Shown: positions 1 to 6,452, numbered from the stretch's first letter. The stretch: 26,192 nt of DNA from a virus (IMGVR_UViG_3300044798_000210:1-26192), one strand, 5' to 3'. The notes: generated by a model from the letters alone, not told the origin. Program-made: numbers and translations.

Positions 1-1329
1 TTCGGCGTCAAGCCGGGGCCGTTCCAGACCAAACGATATATCGTCGCCAACTTCTGCGGATTGATCTCGAAGTTGTGCGCCGACCTCCTCTTCGGTGAAG
101 AGCCGGATTTCCTGAATCCGGACGAGGACGAGAAGGGGCAGGAGGCGCTGGATCGCCTGACCGGCGCTTCTTTCCACACCATGAACTACGAGTCGGAATT
201 GTCCAACTCGTTCCGCGGCGATGCGGTCTACAAGGTGCGGTGGGGCGAGCGCGTCCCGAAGTCCGGGAAATCCGAGGCGCTGATTGAGGAGATTTCGCCC
301 TCGCTTTACTTCCCCGAGGTGAACCCGGCCGACTTTCGCCAGGTGACGCGCGTCGCCTTGGCGTGGAAGGTCGCCGCGGACCGGCGGTTCTTTCTGCGCG
401 CCGAGGTGCACGAACCCGGGATCGTCCGGCAGGAGCTGTGGCAGTTGTCGCCGGGCGGAAAGATCGGTGCGCAGGTCCCGCTCAACACCGTCGAGGCTTT
501 CGCCGACCTAGTGGAAGAGGAGCCGACTAAGCTCGACCACATCCCGGTCTTCCACGTCCCGAATTTCCGCTATGGCAGCCGCTTCTGGGGCATGAGCGAT
601 TACGAGGGCATCGAATCGCTATTCGAGGCGGCCAACAACCGCCTGACGCAGATGGATCAGATTCTCGACAAGCACGCTGGGCCGAAACTCTCCATTCCCG
701 ACAGCATGGTCAACGAGGATGGCACGATCCGGCTGACCTCGCTCGAACTCATCCCGTTGAAGCCGGGCGAACAACCGCCGTCGTATCTGACCTGGGAAGG
801 TCAGCTCCTGGCGGCCGACCGGCAGGTAGACCGCCTGATCGAGTTGATGCTCATCCTATCGGAGACCTCTCCGGCGACGCTGGGACTCGACAAGTACGGC
901 GTTGCCGAGTCCGGACGCGCCCTGAAATTGCGACTCCTGCGGACACTGGCGAAGGTGAACAGGAAGCGGCTCTATTACGACGCCGCGCTCCGAGCCGCGT
1001 TGCTGACGGCGCAGCAGTTCGAGGCCGTCTTCGGCAAGACTGACTACGAACCGGCCGAGCCGACGATTCAGTGGGCCGACGGTCTGCCGGAGGATATGAT
1101 GGAGCAGGCGCAGATCGAGAACTTGCGCTTCGCCGCCGGCAACACCTCTGTCGAGTCTTCGATTCGCCGCCTGGACGGCCCGGATGCCGTCACGGCTGAA
1201 CTCGACCGGATCGCCACTGAGCAGGGTCAGGAGCGGACGCTGACGGGCGCCGGAGGTCCGGGCGAACGGCAGACCGAACCGGTGCCGCCGGTAACGCCCG
1301 AGCAGGTGGCCGCGGGTGCGGGGCGATGA
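1..1329 (+). CDS. Phage portal protein, SPP1 gp6-like (5' end outside window)
   Basis: The portal forms the dodecameric ring at the capsid vertex through which DNA is packaged and ejected. The frame is open from base 1, so the N-terminus lies upstream; 442 residues are visible to the TGA at 1327-1329. The C-terminal half has the long helical region typical of SPP1-type portals (LTQMDQILDKHAGPKLSIPD, then DRQVDRLIELMLILSETSPA and GRALKLRLLRTLAKVNRKRL), followed by a Pro/Glu-rich tail. It stands directly upstream of a minor capsid protein, scaffold and major capsid gene, the usual head order; a terminase gene is expected just left of the window. The family call rests on pattern recognition and order. 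The TTG at 61 is not needed as a start because the frame is open before it. Confidence 0.9.
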   Translation, partial: FGVKPGPFQTKRYIVANFCGLISKLCADLLFGEEPDFLNPDEDEKGQEALDRLTGASFHTMNYESELSNSFRGDAVYKVRWGERVPKSGKSEALIEEISPSLYFPEVNPADFRQVTRVALAWKVAADRRFFLRAEVHEPGIVRQELWQLSPGGKIGAQVPLNTVEAFADLVEEEPTKLDHIPVFHVPNFRYGSRFWGMSDYEGIESLFEAANNRLTQMDQILDKHAGPKLSIPDSMVNEDGTIRLTSLELIPLKPGEQPPSYLTWEGQLLAADRQVDRLIELMLILSETSPATLGLDKYGVAESGRALKLRLLRTLAKVNRKRLYYDAALRAALLTAQQFEAVFGKTDYEPAEPTIQWADGLPEDMMEQAQIENLRFAAGNTSVESSIRRLDGPDAVTAELDRIATEQGQERTLTGAGGPGERQTEPVPPVTPEQVAAGAGR

Positions 1330-1565
1330 GCCGGGTTTTTCACAGCAAAATTTTCGGGTGCGTGAACAAGCGGCGCCGTCGCCAGCTCGGCTTTGCCGGC
1401 CGTCGCCGGGAAGATGTGTGGCGGCTCATGGCCGAGCAGGAAGCGAAGCTGACGGCCGTGGCGAGGCTGGCCGCGTATCGGCGGCTCCCCTGGTGGCGGC
1501 GGCTGTGGGCGCGTCTGCGGGCACTGTGCGCGCGGATCTGGTCTCGACTGGTGCGGGAGAGATAG
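1326..1565 (+). CDS. Small Arg/Trp-rich hypothetical protein
   Basis: This 79-residue ORF starts with an ATG that overlaps the portal stop (ATGA), an arrangement that suggests translational coupling, and stops immediately before the GTG of the sigma-like gene. It is very basic (KRRRRQ near residue 16) and has an amphipathic, Trp-rich C-terminus (RLPWWRRLWARLRALCARIW). No family is recognised. It could bind nucleic acid or associate with membrane; both are inference. The tight packing between two real genes is the main support. An overlapping frame starting at 1316 is less convincing because it runs through the start of the next gene. Confidence 0.5.
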   Translation: MSRVFHSKIFGCVNKRRRRQLGFAGRRREDVWRLMAEQEAKLTAVARLAAYRRLPWWRRLWARLRALCARIWSRLVRER

Positions 1566-2183
1566 GTGACCGGCGAAATCCACTCCGGCAACGGAGCAAT
1601 GTCCCCTGTCGTGGCGGAGCAAATTCGGTATTTCATCAGCACCCTGAGACAGGACTGGGATACCTCCCGTGATCTCTACCAGGAGGCCGAAGTGGCTATC
1701 TGGGAGGCGGCCACCCAGCGGGCCACTGAGGACTGTCACGCCTACCTCATCAAGACTGGAATCGGCGCTATCCGTCATTGGCTCCGTGACCGGTCTCGTC
1801 TGATCCGGATTCCCGGCTACCTTCAGGAAAGCGGTCAGACCGCCACCTACGCCAAAACGATTGTCCCTCTGGATGATGTCAGCGAACATCTGGGGACCGA
1901 CTTCGAGCACGAGGACCTGGACCGCATCCGCCTGGACGACCAGCGCTCCATGGTCGAGCAGCTCCTCCCCCGGCTGACTCTCGCCGAGCGTAACGTGATG
2001 CAACTCCTCCTCCGCGGGCGCAGCATCCGCGAGATCGCCCGCCAGCGGCAAGTGGAAGAGGGGTGTATCTATGCCCAGCAATCCCGGGCCGTTCGTAAAC
2101 TTCGCCGTCTCCTGAAGGTGAGGGCGACATGGCCCGTCGCCGGATCGCTGCGGTCCGCCACCAGCCGCGGCCGGGAGAAGTAG
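1566..2183 (+). CDS. RNA polymerase sigma-70-like factor
   Basis: This 205-residue protein resembles small ECF-type or phage sigma factors. Residues about 18-80 form a helical region like sigma region 2 (DLYQEAEVAIWEAA...AYLIKTGIGAIRHWLRDRSR). After a linker, residues about 135-185 match a region 4 helix-turn-helix (LTLAERNVMQLLLRGRSI, then REIARQRQVEEGCIYAQQS and a basic RAVRKLRRLLK), which in this family contacts the -35 element. The GTG at 1566 is chosen because GGGAGA lies 6 bases upstream; the ATG at 1599 has a badly spaced site. It abuts the 79-aa ORF and is followed by the minor capsid gene after one base. Its place in the head operon suggests control of late transcription, possibly of the promoters seen at 3129 and 23579 (inference). 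The alternative is a sigma-like HTH regulator without core-binding activity. Confidence 0.75.
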   Translation: MTGEIHSGNGAMSPVVAEQIRYFISTLRQDWDTSRDLYQEAEVAIWEAATQRATEDCHAYLIKTGIGAIRHWLRDRSRLIRIPGYLQESGQTATYAKTIVPLDDVSEHLGTDFEHEDLDRIRLDDQRSMVEQLLPRLTLAERNVMQLLLRGRSIREIARQRQVEEGCIYAQQSRAVRKLRRLLKVRATWPVAGSLRSATSRGREK

Positions 2184-2184
2184 G

Positions 2185-3132
2185 ATGAAGGGCGCACTGA
2201 ACCCCGAACGCGTCAAGGCGTTCACCGATGCCTTCGACGGTCCGCTGGATTCGCTGGCGGCGCTCTACCGCAAGGCGGCGGCGGACGCGCTGCGAATCCT
2301 GACCGACGCGTCGTCCACGTTGGCGGCCCGGCAGCGCGCCAAGGCCTTGCTGCGCCAGTACCAAGTCATCCTCGCCAACCTGCGCGACGAGTCCGCCTTG
2401 TGGATCGAGACGAACCTGCCGAAGGCCTACGGCCTCGGACTGTCGTTCGCTGATGAGGGCGTAGCGAATATCCGACGCGCCGGCATCAACCTCGGCACGC
2501 CGCAACGGGCGGCTTTCGCCCAGGTGCACCGCGAGGCCGTGGCGGCGGCGGTCCAGGAGATGCTGCGGACCGCAGACTTTGCCCTCGCCCAGATTGGGCG
2601 CCGGGCTGGCGATACGTTCCGCAAGGTCGGCGTCGAGGAGGTGGCCAGGGGCGTGGCCGAGGGGCTGAGCCGCGTCGACGTGAGCCGGAACATCAAGGCC
2701 CGGCTACTGGCGGAGGGCAAGCACTACTTCACGGACCGGAGAGGCCGGAAGTGGGACCTCGACCGCTATACCGAGATGGTGGCGCGCACGACCACGCGGG
2801 AGGCGACGGTCCAGGGAAGCGTTAACCGGATGCTGGAGCACAATGTCCAGCTCGCTCGGATCGTACCCCACCCGGCCATAGATTTCTGCCTTCCGTTCCA
2901 GGGCAAGGTTTTCTACATCGGCCCGGAGCCGAACCCGACGCAGTATCCCGGTATCTCGGCCATGCCGGGAGGCAAGTTGCCGCCGTGGCACCCTCAGTGC
3001 AAGGATTCAATCGCTCCCTTCGTCCTGGCCCTCGCCACGAAAAAGGAAATGACGGCTGGCGAGATAGACCCGACCTGGCTCGGAAGGACGCCGGCGGAAC
3101 TGGAGCGGCAACTTCGGCGCAGTCGCCCTTGA
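2185..3132 (+). CDS. Phage minor capsid / head morphogenesis protein (min_cap2-like)
   Basis: This 315-residue protein follows the sigma-like gene by one base. The N-terminal ~150 residues are helical. The C-terminal half has the family hallmark YTEMVARTTTREA, then an HNVQLARIVPHPAIDFCLPF segment, QGKVFYI, and a final PPWHPQCKDSI. The Cys and His residues of the CLPF and WHPQCKDS motifs resemble the metal-binding C-terminal domain of phage minor capsid 2 / Mu gpF-type proteins. These are low-copy head proteins, usually near the portal, that may be ejected with DNA. Its place between portal and scaffold agrees. The stop at 3130-3132 overlaps the -35 box of the promoter at 3129. Confidence 0.85.
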   Translation: MKGALNPERVKAFTDAFDGPLDSLAALYRKAAADALRILTDASSTLAARQRAKALLRQYQVILANLRDESALWIETNLPKAYGLGLSFADEGVANIRRAGINLGTPQRAAFAQVHREAVAAAVQEMLRTADFALAQIGRRAGDTFRKVGVEEVARGVAEGLSRVDVSRNIKARLLAEGKHYFTDRRGRKWDLDRYTEMVARTTTREATVQGSVNRMLEHNVQLARIVPHPAIDFCLPFQGKVFYIGPEPNPTQYPGISAMPGGKLPPWHPQCKDSIAPFVLALATKKEMTAGEIDPTWLGRTPAELERQLRRSRP

Positions 3133-3156
3133 CAACCTAGCCGGCCGTGGTATGAT
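3129..3156 (+). promoter_or_regulatory. Sigma70-like promoter P1
   Basis: A perfect -35 TTGACA (3129-3134) is separated by 16 bases from TATGAT (3151-3156), five of six matches to the -10 consensus. Transcription would start near 3163, so the RNA begins at or just before the CRISPR-repeat-like sequence at 3166. The -35 overlaps the stop codon of the minor capsid gene. It probably drives the repeat-like RNA and, by readthrough, the genes from 3357 to the capsid gene. Confidence 0.75.
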
Positions 3157-3165
3157 GGACTTGTC

Positions 3166-3201
3166 GTCGCGTCCCTCATCCAGGGGGACGAGGATTGAAA
3201 C
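3166..3201 (+). CRISPR. Solitary CRISPR-repeat-like unit (36 nt)
   Basis: One 36-nt sequence looks like a type I/III CRISPR repeat. It begins GTCGCGTCCC, has a hairpin CGTCCCTC (3170-3177), loop ATCCA, GGGGGACG (3183-3190), and ends AGGATTGAAAC. The last eight bases, ATTGAAAC (3194-3201), match the common 5' crRNA handle left after Cas6 cleavage 3' of the hairpin. No second repeat, spacer array or cas gene is present in the window. A strong promoter sits directly upstream and an intrinsic terminator about 100 nt downstream. This is the layout of phage solitary repeat units that act as RNA anti-CRISPRs. The sequence match is seen directly; the function is inferred. Copies at 4761 and 9065 also have a hairpin before the TTGACAA motif but lack the ATTGAAAC tail, so convergence remains possible. 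Confidence 0.6.
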
Positions 3202-3305
3202 GTGACAACCGAATAGCCGCCCACCCACATCACGCAGATGAGGCGGGCTTGTCGGCAGAACCCTTGAACGGAAACGAGGGCTGTGCCCGACAAGCCCGCT
3301 TTTTT
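3202..3305 (+). ncRNA. Conserved leader element, copy 1
   Basis: This is the first of four related intergenic elements. GTGACAACCGAATAG (3202-3216) is followed by hairpin CATC-ACGCA-GATG (3228-3240). CCGCC (3217-3221) can pair with GGCGG (3242-3246) to enclose it. The same GCGGG bases also begin the terminator stem, so the two folds exclude each other. It lies just after the CRISPR-like repeat and upstream of the gene at 3357. Relatives are at 4772, 9082 and 23621. The role is unknown; attenuation or a 5' UTR function is inferred. Confidence 0.7.
3243..3305 (+). terminator. Intrinsic terminator in leader copy 1
   Basis: GCGGGCTTGTCGG (3243-3255) pairs perfectly with CCGACAAGCCCGC (3287-3299), 13 bp, followed by six T (3300-3305). 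An inner CCCT/AGGG stem extends it. It is strong and has no gene between it and the promoter at 3129, so it should define a short RNA of about 140 nt. A further 7-bp hairpin, GCCCGCC/GGCGGGC (3310-3337), follows and lies just before the ribosome binding site of the next gene. Confidence 0.85.
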
Positions 3306-3356
3306 GTTGGCCCGCCGTCGCCAAGGCTATGGCGGGCAGGCCCCGCGGAGGCAACA

Positions 3357-3629
3357 GTGCAGGCGACGATCGAGACGATAGCGGTTGAGCGCCAGACCGC
3401 CGAGGCGCTGGCGGAGGAGTGCGTCCGCTGCATGGAACTGCTCGACCAGCTCCAGCGGCGGTTCCAGTCGCTGGCGATGGCGGTCGCGAAGTTGGAAGTC
3501 GGACGTTCGCTGGATTCGGGTACGCAGGCCTGTTTCCATCGCGTATGCGAGGCGGCCGCCGCCGGCGCCCCCGAAGCGCTCAAGCAGTGGGCGGGATTCC
3601 GGGCGGGCCCGGGGCCGTCGAGCGACTGA
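3357..3629 (+). CDS. Hypothetical protein (90 aa, helical)
   Basis: The GTG at 3357 is chosen because GGAGG lies five bases upstream (3347-3351), after the terminator; the more upstream ATG at 3195 would start inside the leader RNA. The product is a mostly helical protein, with a likely coiled coil at residues 3-50 (VERQTAEALAEECVRCMELL, then DQLQRRFQSLAMAVAKLE). No family is recognised. It lies in the small-gene cluster between minor capsid and scaffold and is the first gene after leader copy 1. Confidence 0.6.
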   Translation: MQATIETIAVERQTAEALAEECVRCMELLDQLQRRFQSLAMAVAKLEVGRSLDSGTQACFHRVCEAAAAGAPEALKQWAGFRAGPGPSSD

Positions 3630-3639
3630 GGAGAGGACG

Positions 3640-3777
3640 ATGCCGACTCGCAAGGTGAAGGGTGGATACAAGTGGGGCGGCCACGGCAAAGTCTTCCCCA
3701 CCAAAGCGCAGGCCGACGCGCAGGGGCGAGCGGCCCACGCCGGCGGCCACAAGGGCGGCGGTAAAAAGGGGAAATAG
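3640..3777 (+). CDS. Small Gly/Lys-rich phage protein (45 aa)
   Basis: An ATG at 3640 is preceded by GAGGAGAGG. The 45-residue product is highly basic, MPTRKVKGGYKWGGHGKVF followed by PTKAQADAQGRAAHA and a GGHKGGGKKGK tail. Short proteins with the pattern GGYKWG..GK.(F/Y)PTKAQAEAQGRA are common near head genes of many phages, without assigned function. The charge suggests binding of DNA or RNA (inference). Confidence 0.7.
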   Translation: MPTRKVKGGYKWGGHGKVFPTKAQADAQGRAAHAGGHKGGGKKGK

Positions 3778-3780
3778 GTC

Positions 3781-3963
3781 ATGGCTGAGACGGGCAAGGA
3801 TGTCTACATCGTGCCGAAGGCGCAGTGCAACAACTGCGGGGCGACCTCGACCAGCCTGGTCATCCCGCGGGGCAAGCGCGTGAATGAAGCGATCTGTCCG
3901 GAGTGCGGGTGCAAGGATGTGCTCTACCGGATCAGCGAGGACGGTCCGGGGATGGTGGGATAG
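3781..3963 (+). CDS. Zinc-ribbon protein (60 aa)
   Basis: The product has two CxxC pairs, C16-N-N-C19 and C39-P-E-C42, about 20 residues apart, the spacing of a rubredoxin-like zinc ribbon, with basic IPRGKR between them. The ATG follows the previous stop by three bases and comes before a short hairpin (3964-3980). Such small ribbons are frequent in phage head operons. Metal binding is likely; the partner is unknown. Confidence 0.75.
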   Translation: MAETGKDVYIVPKAQCNNCGATSTSLVIPRGKRVNEAICPECGCKDVLYRISEDGPGMVG

Positions 3964-4015
3964 ACGGAGATCTTCTCCGTTTCCATAGACGCGGCCCGGC
4001 GCGGTGAAGCCGGGC
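3964..4015 (+). terminator. Two weak hairpins after the zinc-ribbon gene
   Basis: ACGGAGA (3964-3970) pairs with TCTCCGT (3974-3980) right after the stop codon, followed only by TT. A second stem, GCCCGGC (3994-4000) with GCCGGGC (4009-4015), follows. Neither has a proper T run, so termination would be weak. They may instead protect or space the mRNA ahead of the scaffold gene. Confidence 0.35.
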
Positions 4016-4051
4016 GAGACGCCGACGGGCGGTTAAAAACGGGAGGGAATC

Positions 4052-4759
4052 ATGGCGGAAGTGGCGGGACAGAATCAGCCCGGGCAAGCGGCTCCAGCGG
4101 GTGACAGCACGCCTCCCGCGGACGCAGGCCAGCCGGGGGGAGGTCCGACCGAGACGCCGGGGTTACAGGCGGAGGGCTTTCCTATCGTGCTGACGGACGA
4201 GCAGAAGGCGGCCATTGCGGCGGGTCGGCCGCTCGTGCTGAGCGATGACCAGTATACGAGCGGAGTCCGCTCGCAGATGGAATCCGAGCGCCGCGGCCGG
4301 CGCGTAGCCGAGAAGTCGTTGGCCGACATCGCCGTGCAGAAGGAAGCCGCTGATCGCGCGGCACTGGAGGAGCAGAAGCGGTATCAGGAACTGTACGAGA
4401 AGGAAAAGGCGGCGGGCGAGAAGGTCAACGCCGAACGCCGCTCCGAGCTGATTCGCTCGGACTTCCTCGTGCAGGCGATCCAGGCCGGCGTTGCCGACCC
4501 GAAGGTCGCCTACCTTGTCGCGCAGACCATGCCGGAGTTCTCCGGTGTCACGATCGGAGAAGACGGCGCGATCGTCGGCGTGGAGAAGGTCCTCAAGGCG
4601 CTCGTGGAGGCCAAGCCGTACCTTGTCACCACGACGCGACCGCCGAGTGTGGGAGCGGCGACGAATCCGGGACGGACCGACACGTCGGCCCCGGCTCCCA
4701 AGACGGTTCAGGAAGCGGGTGAGGCGCTGTCCGCGTGGGGTCGCTCCCAGGCCGGATAG
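4052..4759 (+). CDS. Capsid scaffold protein
   Basis: This 235-residue protein lies directly upstream of the major capsid gene, the standard place of a scaffold. The N-terminal ~45 residues are Pro/Gly/Ala-rich and probably disordered. Residues about 75-130 are a highly charged helix likely to form a coiled coil (GVRSQMESERRGRRVAEKSL, then AALEEQKRYQELYEKEKAAG). The next part (SDFLVQAIQAGVADPKVAYL) resembles phage scaffolds of the GP20/DUF4355 type. It would act inside the procapsid during assembly and then be lost. GGGAGGG precedes the ATG. Identity rests on composition and position. Confidence 0.8.
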   Translation: MAEVAGQNQPGQAAPAGDSTPPADAGQPGGGPTETPGLQAEGFPIVLTDEQKAAIAAGRPLVLSDDQYTSGVRSQMESERRGRRVAEKSLADIAVQKEAADRAALEEQKRYQELYEKEKAAGEKVNAERRSELIRSDFLVQAIQAGVADPKVAYLVAQTMPEFSGVTIGEDGAIVGVEKVLKALVEAKPYLVTTTRPPSVGAATNPGRTDTSAPAPKTVQEAGEALSAWGRSQAG

Positions 4760-4760
4760 C

Positions 4761-4859
4761 GGTTCGCCGCATTGACAACTGAATAGCACCCACCTACGTC
4801 ACGACGACGAGGCGGGCTCCCTCGGAATCGCAAGGGGATTCCGGGCGGGCCCGTTTTTT
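4761..4859 (+). ncRNA. Conserved leader element, copy 2 (before the capsid gene)
   Basis: A GCGG-TTCG-CCGC hairpin (about 4759-4770) precedes TTGACAACTGAATAG (4772-4786). Hairpin CGTC-ACGAC-GACG (4797-4809) follows. CCCACCT (4789-4795) can pair with AGGCGGG (4810-4816) with one mismatch, excluding the terminator. Relative to copies 1 and 4, the stem pair A-T is G-C here, a compensatory change. No -35/-10 pair is seen upstream, so it is probably entered by readthrough from the scaffold gene. Confidence 0.7.
4813..4859 (+). terminator. Intrinsic terminator in leader copy 2
   Basis: CGGGC (4813-4817) pairs with GCCCG (4849-4853), with an inner GGAATC/GATTCC stem (4824-4829, 4837-4842), followed by six T (4854-4859). 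It lies between scaffold and major capsid genes, so capsid expression needs partial readthrough, antitermination or RNA processing. Confidence 0.75.
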
Positions 4860-4891
4860 GTTGGCCGTGACGAGAGAACGAGGAGAACATC

Positions 4892-5875
4892 ATGGCGCTG
4901 ACGCCTACCGACCTGGCTGAACAGGTCATCAAGTTGTACGGCCCGGCGTTCGTCGAGACGATCAAGCGGGAGTGCTTCCTGCTGACTCGACTCGAAGAGC
5001 GCGGGCTGATTCGCGACGGCAAACCCGTCATCGTTTGGCAGGCGAACTATGCCGGCAACACGTCGGTTGGTTCGTACGGCCCGGGCGACGCCGCGGGTGG
5101 GGCTGGTAAACAGTCCTTCAAGCCGGCGGCTCTCGATTACAAGTCCGTGCGCGGCGAGGTGGCGATCGCGGGTCAGACCGTGGCCATCAGCGAAGCGGGC
5201 GGATATTTCGTGGATACGGTGCGCACCGAACTTGACCTCGTAGTCAAAGACCTACGCAAGGACATCAACGGTCAGCTCCTCTCGGATGGCACCGGGAATT
5301 CGGCCAAGGACATCACCGGCATCCTCGCTGCGATCAGTGACGCCGGTACTTACGCCGGGATTGCCCGCGGCACCTATACCTGGTGGAAGTCCGCTGTGGA
5401 CGAGAACGGCGGCGACCCGCGCAATCTGACCGAGGCCCTGATCGCGGGTGTTGTGGATGAGGTGACCGACCGCGGAGCCGACCCGATGTCGCTCGAACTC
5501 TGGTGCGGCCCGACCCAGTGGCGGAAGTTCGGCGCACTCTATAAGGGCGAGCGGCGGCAGACTCCCATCTCGTTGACGGGCGGCTACCAGAAGCTCGATT
5601 TCGAAGGCACTCCCGTCATCAAGGTGCCCGGCTACGCGTCCGGGCGCATGGACGCGGTCGACGTGAGTAAGTTCACTTACGAAATGCTCCCGGTGACTGC
5701 GAATTCCGAGTTGGCGCGCTCGCTCCGCAATGTCGTGGCCGTGCCGGGAATTCCGGGCTTTGGGATTCTACTGCTCGGCAACACCGCGGACATCGCCGGC
5801 TTCTGGGTGATCCACTACGGCCAACTGAAATGCTCGAACCCCTATGTCCAGGGCAGCATTCAGGACCTGGCATAG
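4892..5875 (+). CDS. Major capsid protein (HK97 fold)
   Basis: This 327-residue protein has the length and position of an HK97-fold major capsid protein. Recognisable segments are an N-terminal helix (LAEQVIKLYGPAFVETIKR), the E-loop-like stretch (SVGSYGPGDAAGGAGKQSF), the spine and domain region (ELDLVVKDLRKDINGQLLSD) and a late GTPVIKVPGYASGRMDAV segment typical of the family. It builds the icosahedral shell. GAGGAG precedes the ATG. It is the first gene after leader copy 2, probably the most expressed gene of the module. Confidence 0.9.
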   Translation: MALTPTDLAEQVIKLYGPAFVETIKRECFLLTRLEERGLIRDGKPVIVWQANYAGNTSVGSYGPGDAAGGAGKQSFKPAALDYKSVRGEVAIAGQTVAISEAGGYFVDTVRTELDLVVKDLRKDINGQLLSDGTGNSAKDITGILAAISDAGTYAGIARGTYTWWKSAVDENGGDPRNLTEALIAGVVDEVTDRGADPMSLELWCGPTQWRKFGALYKGERRQTPISLTGGYQKLDFEGTPVIKVPGYASGRMDAVDVSKFTYEMLPVTANSELARSLRNVVAVPGIPGFGILLLGNTADIAGFWVIHYGQLKCSNPYVQGSIQDLA

Positions 5876-5888
5876 GAAGGGGGGCAAT

Positions 5889-6452
5889 ATGCCGATTGAC
5901 AACGACAAGAAGGCATTGCTCAACCAGGCCATATGCCCGAACCTTGGGGCGGTGGAACTCGGCACGGTCATCCAGGACCTGCAGGTCGGGATCGTCACCG
6001 CGCATGTCGACGACGTGACCCTTGAGGTCAACATCTCGGACGAGGTGCAGATCAAGGATGAGGGAGTCGACACCGCGCAGCTCGCAGACGGGGCGGTGAC
6101 GAGTGCCAAGTTCGCGGAGGACGTGCCGCCGGGTGTCCTGGCGGGGATCGCCGAGTATCTCACCGCAACACCCGGCATCGCGAATGCGTTGGTGGCGGCG
6201 GCGGGCACCTACCTGGATGAGAATCCGGGAGTGGCGGCGGCGCTGGTGACGGCCATGGGCGACTATCTGGTTGCCAATCCTGAGGCCGTGGCGACGATGG
6301 CGGAAGCCCTCGTGCACGCGCTCGCGGCGAGCGGAAACCTGCACGTCAAGGGGACGGATTACGTCCCCGCGAATCCGGTCGTGGACATCTCGTTCGGGTA
6401 TGACGGCACGGTGTACCATGCCTTCCTCTACTCGGCGAATGGAGACGAGTAG
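5889..6452 (+). CDS. Head-fibre/decoration-like structural protein
   Basis: The ATG at 5889 is preceded by a run of G residues (5878-5884) and follows the capsid stop; the ATG at 5844 lies inside the capsid gene. The 187-residue product has the motif VDTAQLADGAVTSAKFAED (residues 60-78), widespread in phage head-fibre and tail-fibre stalks. It also has three 18-residue tandem repeats starting YLTATPGIANALV, YLDENPGVAAALV and YLVANPEAVATMA (residues 90, 108, 126). The location after the capsid gene favours a capsid fibre or decoration protein. This is inference from motif and order. Confidence 0.6.
   Translation: MPIDNDKKALLNQAICPNLGAVELGTVIQDLQVGIVTAHVDDVTLEVNISDEVQIKDEGVDTAQLADGAVTSAKFAEDVPPGVLAGIAEYLTATPGIANALVAAAGTYLDENPGVAAALVTAMGDYLVANPEAVATMAEALVHALAASGNLHVKGTDYVPANPVVDISFGYDGTVYHAFLYSANGDE

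Noticed and set aside
3166-3310. A true CRISPR array
   Set aside because: Only one repeat is present; no second copy, spacer array or cas gene occurs in the window, so only a solitary unit is claimed.
3195-3356. Upstream start of the gene at 3357
   Set aside because: A start at 3195 would place 54 codons inside the repeat, leader and terminator; the GTG at 3357 has a proper ribosome site after the terminator.
4772-4786. Leader core as an rRNA boxA-type antitermination signal
   Set aside because: TTGACAACTGAATAG resembles the bases after boxA in some rRNA spacers, but the CTCTTT core of boxA is absent; too weak to claim.
4772-4800. TTGACA of the leader cores (copies 2, 3, 4) as promoter -35 boxes
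   Set aside because: At 17 bases the -10 positions read TACGTC, CACGTC and TACATC, poor matches that coincide with the covarying hairpin arm; copy 1 has GTGACA. RNA structure explains the conservation better.
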